Assembly: GCF_008935055.1 (NCBI RefSeq)
Contig: NZ_CP043028.1
Coordinates: 1,704,501 to 1,768,500 of the forward strand
DNA length: 64,000 nt
Direction: 5' to 3'
Source: Pseudobutyrivibrio xylanivorans
GTDB lineage: Bacteria > Bacillota > Clostridia > Lachnospirales > Lachnospiraceae
Part shown: one piece after another, positions 57,031-64,000 of the stretch
Numbering within the stretch: the first letter of the stretch is position 1
How the letters are laid out: every line of letters starts with the position of its first letter
Program-made: the position numbers and the translations under genes
The notes under the pieces: generated by a model
The model's database searches: none
The model's input: only the letters and a program-made list of their open reading frames with translations
What the model was told of the DNA's origin: nothing

Positions 57031-57189
57031 ATGACAAAAGAAAAAGATAAACATTTAGGATTAAGAATAGATAGTGAAACTCATGACAAGCTTAAAGAAC
57101 TTGCTGAATATGATGGTCGTTCTATAAACGGGGAGGTTTTATATCTTATTCGACAAGCTATCAAGAAATATGAACAAGAAACAAAATAA
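57031..57189 (+). CDS. Arc-like ribbon-helix-helix DNA-binding protein
   Basis: The 52-residue protein reads MTKEKDKHLGLRIDSETHDK then LKELAEYDGRSINGEVLYLI and RQAIKKYEQETK. The strand LGLRID, followed by two helices with NGEVLYLIRQAI, is the Arc/MetJ ribbon-helix-helix pattern. It is divergent from the serine recombinase with about 150 bases between, and is closed by a good terminator. It probably regulates the recombinase or itself. Confidence 0.75.
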   Translation: MTKEKDKHLGLRIDSETHDKLKELAEYDGRSINGEVLYLIRQAIKKYEQETK

Positions 57190-57197
57190 CTAAAACA

Positions 57198-57238
57198 AAA
57201 GACACATGAGATTCATTTCTACATGTGTCTTTATTATT
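57198..57238 (+). terminator. Rho-independent terminator after the Arc-like gene
   Basis: AAAGACACATG (57198-57208) and CATGTGTCTTT (57222-57232) form an 11-base stem with a 13-base loop, followed by ATTATTT. Confidence 0.85.
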
Positions 57239-57352
57239 TATATCATCTGAAAATACTTCAACGCCTCTTCAACAGGCTTCCAATGCCCTCTGGACAATCT
57301 CGTCTCACATAATCTGGATTCTGGTAACATCTATAAAGTGCTCAGCTTGTGA

Positions 57353-58735
57353 CTAATTCTTGGACAATAACGCAACCGTCTCCGTATGCATTGTGTGTCC
57401 AAACTGATCACACACAGTGTACTTCTGAAGGTGATAGCCACGCTCCTCTAGATACTTGAGGTCGCGGGCCAATGTGGCACTGTCACAGCTGACATAAACA
57501 ATACGAGAGGGCTGCATCTTTACCATGGTATCAAGGGCAACTGTGTCGCATCCCTTGCGAGGTGGATCCACCATTATGACATCTGGGTGGGACATCTTCT
57601 CGTAGATTTCTGGAAGAACTACCTCTGCTTCGCCACAGTAGAACTCAGCATTATCCAAGCCATTAAGCTTTGCGTTTGCTTTAGCGTTTTCGATAGCCTG
57701 TGGAACAACCTCGATTCCAATCACGCGTCCTGCGTGCTTTGCCATAGAGAGGGAAATAGTACCGATACCGCAGTAAAGATCCCAAACCTCTTCTGTACCG
57801 TGCAAATCAGCATACTCAAGCGCCTTGCTATACAATTTCTCCATCTGGTCGTGATTGACCTGATAGAAGGAGTTTGCGCTGATATCAAAGGCGATAGTAT
57901 CACCATTTGTAAGAGTGATAGTATCGCGGATAGCTTCTTTGCCGTAGAGGACCTTGGTCTCATATCCCATAATGACATTATCGCGGCGGGTGTTGATATT
58001 GAGCACCAACGAAGCCAACTCAGGTTCCACGGTTTTCACGTGAGATACTAATGAATCCACTGCCGGAAGCTTATCACCATTCACCACTACACAGACCATT
58101 GTCTCGCCAGTGGCCTTGCCTTCTCGGACGAGCACATGACGAATTAAGCCCTTACCTGTAGCCTCGTCATAGGCAGCTACCTTATTTTCATTCATGTAAT
58201 CTATTACCGTATATACGATATCCATACTCTTTTTAGAGCAGATTTTGCAATCAGATGATGGAACAATCCTATGGCTTCTGGCACCATAAAATCCCGCAAT
58301 CAGATTGCCATCTTTATCTGTCCCAATTGGAACCTGTGCCTTATTACGATAGCGAAATGGGTCTATCATTCCAAGGATTGGCTCACGAACCGAATCAACA
58401 AACGCTCTGTCATAACCGCCAATCTTTACCAGATTATTCGCAACAATATTGTCCTTGATCTCCAGCTGCTTAGCATAGTCTACCTGCATAATCTGACAAC
58501 CGCCACACTGCTTTGCATTAGGGCAGGCTGGCTCCACACGGAATTTGCTTGGTTCAATAACTTCCTTCAGAGCAGCGAAGCAATATGTCTTTTTCACCTT
58601 TGTGATAATAACATCACAAACATCTCCAACAACTGCATCTTTGACAAAAATGGTCACACCATCAGTGTGACCAATTCCTGCGCCCTCAAGGGACATATCT
58701 TCGATTGTAAGTCTTACAATATCATTTTTATTCAT
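57353..58735 (-). CDS. rlmD: 23S rRNA (uracil-C5)-methyltransferase, RlmD/RlmCD type
   Basis: The 460-residue protein has an N-terminal TRAM domain (IVRLTIEDMSLEGAGIGHTD), an iron-sulfur cysteine set (CPNAKQC, GGC, later CKIC), the SAM motif DLYCGIGTISL, VDPPRKGCD and the catalytic cysteine region YVSCDSATLARDL. It methylates uridine C5 in 23S rRNA (positions 747 and/or 1939, depending on the lineage). Its start overlaps the yhaM stop codon by one base, so the two are co-translated. Confidence 0.9.
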   Translation of the reverse strand: MNKNDIVRLTIEDMSLEGAGIGHTDGVTIFVKDAVVGDVCDVIITKVKKTYCFAALKEVIEPSKFRVEPACPNAKQCGGCQIMQVDYAKQLEIKDNIVANNLVKIGGYDRAFVDSVREPILGMIDPFRYRNKAQVPIGTDKDGNLIAGFYGARSHRIVPSSDCKICSKKSMDIVYTVIDYMNENKVAAYDEATGKGLIRHVLVREGKATGETMVCVVVNGDKLPAVDSLVSHVKTVEPELASLVLNINTRRDNVIMGYETKVLYGKEAIRDTITLTNGDTIAFDISANSFYQVNHDQMEKLYSKALEYADLHGTEEVWDLYCGIGTISLSMAKHAGRVIGIEVVPQAIENAKANAKLNGLDNAEFYCGEAEVVLPEIYEKMSHPDVIMVDPPRKGCDTVALDTMVKMQPSRIVYVSCDSATLARDLKYLEERGYHLQKYTVCDQFGHTMHTETVALLSKN

Positions 58736-59685
58736 TAATTCTTTCCTGTTCTACGGATGTTTGAATCAAGCAGACGATTAAAGCCCTGCCAGGTCAAATT
58801 GTTCTCGTCAACATTCTCAAGAGCCTCATAGATTGTCTCAAGCTTTGCATCGATATTGTCCGCAAATGAAAGGGCAATTGCCTCTGCAATAGCTGGCTTC
58901 TTTGGTGAGCCAAACTCAAGCTCGCCGTGATGAGAAAGGATACAGTGAATAAGCTCCTTGCGCTTCACCTCTGGGAAGCCTGGAATCTCGTCAATTGATC
59001 TGTCCAGCATATTTGCGCCAACATAGATATGACCGAGAAGCTGTCCCTCGTCAGTGTAGTCATTTCTAGGGAACTCTGAAAGCTCTCTAACCTTTCCAAG
59101 ATCGTGGAAAATTGCAGCTGTAATAAGTAAATCCCTGTCAAGGAAAGGGTACTGCTTGCTGAAGAAATCACAGTTGGTAGCAACCGAAAGTGTGTGCTCC
59201 AATAGTCCACCAGTGAAGCCATGATGAACTGACTTCGCTGCAGAATGAGATTTAAACTGCTTGATGAACTCCTTGTCCTCAACAAAATATTTATTAAGTA
59301 AAGTCTTGAAATATGGAGTCTTTACTGAATTGATGAGCTTCATCAAATCGCTCCACATAACGCCAATTTCCTTCTTGCTGGCTGGAATATAATCTGAAAT
59401 ATCGTACTCTCCATTGTTTGCCTTGCGAAGTCTCTTGATGTTGAACTGTAATGCACCGTTCCAGCTTGTGATATCACCAGTAACAGTGATGAAATCAAGC
59501 TCGTCGTAGTCGCTGATTCCCTCTGAATCAACATCCCAAATCTTTGCCTCAATTGTACCGCTCTTATCGCAAAGTGTAAGTGACTCAAAAGCCTTTCCAG
59601 TCTTTGAAATGCCCTGGGTCTTCTTCTTGCAAAGGTATGTTTCTGTACCCCTGTCTCCCTCTTTGAGGGTGTTAATGTATTTCAT
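58735..59685 (-). CDS. yhaM: 3'-5' exoribonuclease YhaM family
   Basis: The 316-residue protein has an N-terminal OB-fold nucleic-acid-binding part (residues 10-95; SLTLCDKSGTIEAKIWDVDS) and an HD domain with metal-binding histidines (HHGFTGGLLEHTLSVA; AAIFHDLGKVRE; ILSHHGELEFGSPK). This is the YhaM architecture of Firmicutes, a manganese-dependent exonuclease of RNA and single-stranded DNA ends. It is transcribed from a strong promoter and followed by rlmD. Confidence 0.92.
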   Translation of the reverse strand: MKYINTLKEGDRGTETYLCKKKTQGISKTGKAFESLTLCDKSGTIEAKIWDVDSEGISDYDELDFITVTGDITSWNGALQFNIKRLRKANNGEYDISDYIPASKKEIGVMWSDLMKLINSVKTPYFKTLLNKYFVEDKEFIKQFKSHSAAKSVHHGFTGGLLEHTLSVATNCDFFSKQYPFLDRDLLITAAIFHDLGKVRELSEFPRNDYTDEGQLLGHIYVGANMLDRSIDEIPGFPEVKRKELIHCILSHHGELEFGSPKKPAIAEAIALSFADNIDAKLETIYEALENVDENNLTWQGFNRLLDSNIRRTGKN

Positions 59686-59746
59686 TTAATTCTCCATTTC
59701 TAAGCCCGATAAACAGGCGCGCGGTAGTCCCGCAAAATCTTATTTA

Positions 59747-59775
59747 ATTATAAGGGATGGTGGAAGGATAATCAA
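59747..59775 (-). promoter_or_regulatory. Sigma-A promoter of yhaM-rlmD
   Basis: On the minus strand TTGATT (59775-59770), 17 bases, perfect TATAAT (59752-59747), about 60 bases before the yhaM start. Confidence 0.75.
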
Positions 59776-59863
59776 CGGGAAGGGGATGGTCGAAAATATA
59801 AATTTTTATGTCGATTTTTAGTCGTTTTCCGACTATTCTTGTGGTAGGATGCTACTTAAGGAT

Positions 59864-59946
59864 GCCAATAGCAGACAAGCTCTTGGTGTTGCAAAAGGAG
59901 CCAATCTCGCTCCGGTGCAATACCAAGGCTTGTAAGCGTAACTGGC
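59864..59946 (+). repeat. Hairpin repeat, copy E (5' of the GH42 gene)
   Basis: This 83-base copy has arms CAAGC/GCTTG, CTTGGT/ACCAAG, TTGCA/TGCAA and GGAGC/GCTCC. Reversed, it matches copy A closely, including the inner GAGCGAGATTGGCTC stretch. It ends 15 bases before the GH42 start codon, directly in front of the ribosome binding site. Confidence 0.88.
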
Positions 59947-59961
59947 ACAGTGAGGTGAATC

Positions 59962-62007
59962 ATGAAAAATATATTATTTCCACAATTGAATGGTATTCTA
60001 CATGGCGGAGACTACAACCCAGAGCAATGGTTGGACCGCCCTGATATTTTAGAAAAAGATATAGAACTTATGAAGGAAGCAGAAATCAACACCGTTACTA
60101 TGGGTGTTTTTTCCTGGTCCGTACACGAGCCTACAGAGGGCAATATTAACTTCGACTGGCTGGCTGATATCATGGACCGTCTATACGATAATGGCATCTA
60201 TACTGTACTCGCCACTCCTACAGGTGCTCGTCCAGCATGGCTTGACGCCAAGTATCCTTCTGCCATGCGCTGCGATGAAATGGGTGTAAGAAATCACCAC
60301 GGTGTGCGACATAATCATTGTATGCAGTCACCTGAATATCGTGAAAAAGTTCGCATCATGGATAAAGCCCTCGCTCAGAGATTTTCCGGTCATCCAGGGC
60401 TATTGATGTGGCACATTTCAAACGAGCTGGGTGGCTACTGCTACTGTGATACCTGCCGTCAGAAATTTCAGGAGTGGCTTGCGGACCGCTACGACCACGA
60501 CATCGAGAAGCTGAACAAAGCTTGGTGGACCACCTTTTGGTCACACAAATTCAATAGCTTTGATCAGATTGACCCTCCTTATGCGAATGGCGAGAACTGT
60601 GTGCTTGGTCTCAACCTTGACTGGAAGAGATTTTCAACCTGGTCTGCCACAGATTTTATGCGTTTTGAAATCGATACTCTTCACGCTGCAGGCGCAAAAG
60701 AACCTACCACAACAAACTACATGGAGATGTTCTACGATTATGACTACCATTACATGAGTCAGTTTATCGATGTTATCAGTTGGGATAATTATCCTGAAAT
60801 GCATAACAACAGGCAGTCAGACAGCATGCATCTTTTAGAACGAAGCTTCAATCATGCTCTCTTCAGAAGCCTTAAACCGGACCAGCCATTTATGATGATG
60901 GAATCAGCTCCCGGAGTTGTAAACTGGCGACCTTACAATAAATATCGTCGCCCTGGTATGCACAAGCTTATCTCGATGCAGGCTTTAGCAACAGGTTCGG
61001 ATACAGTACAGTACTTCCAAATAAGGAAGAGCCGCGGTTCTTCTGAGCAGTGGCACGGCGCAGTCATCGACCACATTGGAACAAATGATACCCGCATCTT
61101 TAAAGAGGTTGCGAGCCTTGGTGCTGACTTGAAAAAAATAAGTGAAATTACCGGCTCCCTTTCCGATAACAAGGTTGCTATCCTCTTTGACTGGGACAAT
61201 CGCTGGGCAATTGATGATGCATGGGCACTTTCAAACGAGACCAAGAACTTTGACAAAACCTGTATGGAAATCTACAACGAATTTATGAGTCTTGGTGTGG
61301 AACCAGACATTGTTTCTTCTGATGGAGACTGGAGCCGATATAAAATCATCTGCGCCCCAATGCTCTACGTTCTTCATGATGGAATAGGTCAGAAGATATC
61401 AGACTTTGTTAATCATAGCGGTCAGTTTATGGCTACCTATTTCACTGGCTATGTAAACAAGGACTTGTTGGCTAATCTTGGAGGTTTTCCAGGAGACGGT
61501 CTGGACAAGGTCTTTGGCCTTCGCTCTGAGGAAATTGATACTCTTTATCCAGAGGACAAGGTGACAATCAGCATTCATGATAAAGCTAGTCGCAGCGCTC
61601 ATTCAGTGTCTGTTCACGATTATCAGGAAATGCTACGTGATGTTACAGCGGAAGTTCTGGCAAGATACGAAAATGATTATCTTGAGGGCACTCCTGCAAT
61701 TACCCGAAACACCTTTGGAAATGGTAATGCATACTATGTTGCATGTCGCACTGACCAGCACGACTTGGAATTTCTTTACAGGGAAATGCTTGAAAATGCG
61801 AATATCGCATATACGAATCTACCACAGGGCGTTGAAAAACACAGCCGTTTTTCAGATGATGTAAGATATGACTTTTATCTGAATGGTAGCGAGGATAGTA
61901 AAACAATCACAAATATTTATGGCATTGATATTCTCACTGGAGAAGAAATCGATGGGACACTTCCCCTTAACAAATATCAAGGTCCCAATAATAAAAAGGG
62001 GCTGTGA
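59962..62007 (+). CDS. Beta-galactosidase, glycoside hydrolase family 42
   Basis: The 681-residue protein starts MKNILFPQLNGILHGGDYNP with GH42 motifs throughout: NPEQW, acid/base E155 in HISNELGGYC, nucleophile E314 in MMMESAPGVVNW, and zinc-binding cysteines C120, C160, C162 and C165. There is no signal peptide, so it acts inside the cell on imported galactosides or arabinogalactan fragments, fitting the sugar transporter region. The IS1182-type element begins at 61998, so the last three residues (KGL) and the stop codon come partly from the IS; only the end of the C-terminal domain is affected. Start has GAGG nearby. Confidence 0.92.
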   Translation: MKNILFPQLNGILHGGDYNPEQWLDRPDILEKDIELMKEAEINTVTMGVFSWSVHEPTEGNINFDWLADIMDRLYDNGIYTVLATPTGARPAWLDAKYPSAMRCDEMGVRNHHGVRHNHCMQSPEYREKVRIMDKALAQRFSGHPGLLMWHISNELGGYCYCDTCRQKFQEWLADRYDHDIEKLNKAWWTTFWSHKFNSFDQIDPPYANGENCVLGLNLDWKRFSTWSATDFMRFEIDTLHAAGAKEPTTTNYMEMFYDYDYHYMSQFIDVISWDNYPEMHNNRQSDSMHLLERSFNHALFRSLKPDQPFMMMESAPGVVNWRPYNKYRRPGMHKLISMQALATGSDTVQYFQIRKSRGSSEQWHGAVIDHIGTNDTRIFKEVASLGADLKKISEITGSLSDNKVAILFDWDNRWAIDDAWALSNETKNFDKTCMEIYNEFMSLGVEPDIVSSDGDWSRYKIICAPMLYVLHDGIGQKISDFVNHSGQFMATYFTGYVNKDLLANLGGFPGDGLDKVFGLRSEEIDTLYPEDKVTISIHDKASRSAHSVSVHDYQEMLRDVTAEVLARYENDYLEGTPAITRNTFGNGNAYYVACRTDQHDLEFLYREMLENANIAYTNLPQGVEKHSRFSDDVRYDFYLNGSEDSKTITNIYGIDILTGEEIDGTLPLNKYQGPNNKKGL

Positions 62008-63790
62008 AATAATCAGCTCATGAAAAAAAGAGAAGTAATAGCTGGAAACAGCCGATTACTTCTCTTTTTTCATGGTAAAATATTACCATGATCAATCAAA
62101 CCAATTCTTATAATACTCTAAATCAGGGCGTTTTACCATTTTTTATTTCAGATTGCTTGGATATCTGTGATCCGGTTTTTACTTTTGACGAACTCGTGGG
62201 AGGTATGAATCTTGAGAAGTATCTGAAAAATGTGCCAGAGCATAAGCTTGGCAGAATCAGATATAATCCAGTCAAAATGTTGAAAACCGTACTATTCGGT
62301 TTTATGAGTGAAGGATATATTTCACTAAGAGGACTTCAAGAAAACTGTAGGGTTAACATTCGATTTATGTATCTTATGGACAGGGAAACTCCTTCTTACA
62401 GAACCTTCAGCTATTTCATAAACGATGTGTTAAAGGATTCAATAGAGGATATTTTCAATGATATTAATCAGGAAATATTCAGCAGGCATAAAGTTGACCT
62501 GAATCATCTTTATATTGATGGTTCGAAGTTTGAAGCTAATGCTAACAAATATACTTGGGTATGGAAGAAGGCCACGGAAAAATCCCGTTACCGTCTTTTT
62601 GAAAAGATTACTAAATTACTGCAAGAAATCAACAGCGATCTTCAGTGGAGCGGAATCAAGATTGAGACTAATACAGAGTACATGCCTGAATATATGCGCC
62701 AGATAACAGAACGGTTTTCTGAGATATGGAAGCTTGATACTTCAACTTTTGTTTCAGGAAAAGGACATAGGAAAACCGTCCAGCAGAGACAGTACGAAAA
62801 GCTTGTAGAGTACACAACAAAGCTCAATGAATATGTCACAAAAATCAGCATCTGTGGAGAAAACAGGAACAGCTATTCAAAGACAGATCCTTCCGCTACA
62901 TTCATGAGAATAAAGACCGACTACATGGGAAACGACCAGCTTCTTCCCGCATACAACGTTCAGATTGGTGTAGCTGATGAATACATAGCAGTGTTGATGT
63001 TAATCAATACAGATCTGACATGGACTGCTTCATACCGTTGATGAATAAGTATTATGAAACATATGGCTTTTATCCAAAATATCCTGTGGCTGATGCTGGA
63101 TATGGCTCGTTCAATAATTATATCTTTTGCGAGCAAAAAGGCATGAAAAAGTACATGAAGTTCACAATGTTTAAAAAGGAGACGACCGATAAGAAATATC
63201 ACAACGATCCATTCAGAGCTGTTAATTTTGAGATCGGTGATGATGGGAAAATGCGTTGTCCTAATGGGAGGAGCTTCAACTTTCTATACAGGCAGCATGT
63301 AAAAGGAAACCAGTATGGCCGGCAAGAAGAAGTCTATCAGTGTGAAGACTGCAGTGGTTGTCCCTATGCATCGAAGTGTAAGAAAACAGATAAAAACAAA
63401 ACCGTAAGAATAAACGAAGAACTGACCGCTATGCATCAGGAGGTTATAAATAATCTTGAAAGCATCCAGGGAGCACTCCTTAGAATGAACAGATCCATTC
63501 AAGCGGAAGGTACTTTCGGAATCATAAAAAATGATCGTTGGTATAAAAGAATAGTCCGAAAAGGAATAGAATCCGTAAAACTTGAGGTTCTTTTGGTTTC
63601 AATAGGTCATAACTTATATAAATATCACAATAAAAAGATGCGTCTCCAAGAAGCTGCCTAATCAAAAAAGTTTGTAGTTTTTTGGGGAAAGGGGCATTAT
63701 ACTCTATTTTTGCCAGAAACAGCATACCTCACAAAAAATGATATAAAAAGGGAGCTGGAAAAAATGATTATCTCATTTTTTCACAGCCCC
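61998..63790 (+). mobile_element. IS1182-family insertion sequence, second copy (inverted, defective)
   Basis: The 1793-base element has the same ends as the copy at 34092-35885 (GGGGCTGTGAAA / CACAGCCCC) in opposite direction and is one base shorter, because of a one-base loss in the transposase. Flanks are AATAAAAA on the left and TTTTTATC on the right, again suggesting entry into a terminator palindrome. It is inserted at the very end of the GH42 gene. Confidence 0.9.
62088..63661 (+). pseudogene. IS1182-family transposase broken by a one-base deletion
   Basis: The first frame (62088-63041) matches the intact transposase up to GVADEYIAV and then diverges to LMLINTDLTW; the second frame (63020-63661) restores MDCFIPLMNKYYETYGFYPK to the end. 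In the intact copy the local sequence is GCAGTTGTTGATG; here it is GCAGTGTTGATG, so one T is missing near 62992. All else appears the same. The product should be inactive unless rescued by frameshifting. Confidence 0.92.
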
Positions 63791-63824
63791 TTTTTATCTT
63801 ATTTATATGAAAACTTAGTGTTAT

Positions 63825-64000
63825 TTAGTTCTTCCAATGCTTTCCGTTTACTGTAACATTTCCAAGGTCACAATCCACATCAAACTTTACATCATCTGTG
63901 CTCTTCTTTGTAGTGATATCAATATTGCCCATGTCACAATCAGCTTCTACTGAATTGAAGTCGCCCTCAAGATAAACATCACCCATATCGGCATCAGCCT
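63825..64000 (-). CDS. DUF4097 family beta-strand repeat protein (C-terminal part, cut by window edge)
   Basis: The visible 58 codons encode ADADMGDVYLEGDFNSVEAD then CDMGNIDITTKKSTDDVKFD and VDCDLGNVTVNGKHWKN. The alternating DxDMGDVxL / CDxGNxxI pattern is the DUF4097 (adhesin-like, beta-helical) repeat, often found in membrane proteins with a PspC-type or DUF1700 partner. The stop codon is at 63825-63827, 34 bases from the IS end. Confidence 0.8.
   Translation of the reverse strand, partial: ADADMGDVYLEGDFNSVEADCDMGNIDITTKKSTDDVKFDVDCDLGNVTVNGKHWKN

Overview
The window looks like a chromosomal segment of a rumen/gut Lachnospiraceae bacterium, most likely Butyrivibrio or Pseudobutyrivibrio. 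This is inferred from moderately AT-rich DNA, the Firmicutes S10-spc ribosomal protein order with a zinc-type S14, a GH3 beta-glucosidase with swapped domain order (a form known in Butyrivibrio and Ruminococcus), furanose-type sugar ABC transport with a YesM-type two-component system, and ISLre2 and IS1182 elements. No rRNA or tRNA gene and no CRISPR array was seen.

Layout. 1-8.8 kb: the S10-spc operon on the minus strand, rpsJ to the start of rpsE, with its promoter and a leader of about 255 nt. 8.9-11.3 kb: a divergent RlmI-like methyltransferase and a MATE exporter. 11.3-12.6 kb: a diguanylate cyclase. 12.7-23.6 kb: a sugar-uptake and sensing region, with ABC transporter (binding protein, ATPase, two permeases), a divergent GntR/AraR-like regulator with operator-like repeats, and a second binding protein next to a YesM-type kinase and AraC-type response regulator. 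23.7-34.1 kb: a NhaD/ArsB-like transporter, the permuted GH3 enzyme, metF, uraA-upp, a TraX-like membrane protein, a KdsC-like phosphatase and a secreted repeat protein. 34.1-35.9 kb: an intact IS1182-type element. 35.9-38.65 kb: a lysine riboswitch controlling dapA and an overlapping NhaC-family transporter. 38.65-46.1 kb: two nearly identical ISLre2 elements in direct orientation around an amidase, a K+ channel and a second diguanylate cyclase. 46.1-57.2 kb: an accessory island with four related adenylate-forming (ANL) enzymes, small or membrane proteins, an XRE regulator, a serine recombinase and an Arc-like protein. 57.3-64 kb: rlmD, yhaM, a GH42 beta-galactosidase, a second IS1182-type copy carrying a frameshift, and the end of a DUF4097 gene.

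The sugar region and the two glycosidases suggest a plant-polysaccharide life style: extracellular binding proteins report sugar to the kinase/response-regulator pair, and the transporter brings it in. The lysine block is a self-contained feedback unit.

Two signals deserve most attention. First, the ANL island carries a (GACA)11 tetranucleotide tract joining two ligase reading frames, an A7 tract at a frameshift and an in-frame stop just before a missing catalytic domain. It looks like a phase-variable or decaying ligase array. Second, an intergenic element of 83-93 bp occurs four times in full and once as a half copy. It folds into one long imperfect hairpin whose arms differ between copies by compensating changes, and three of the copies lie just upstream of start codons.
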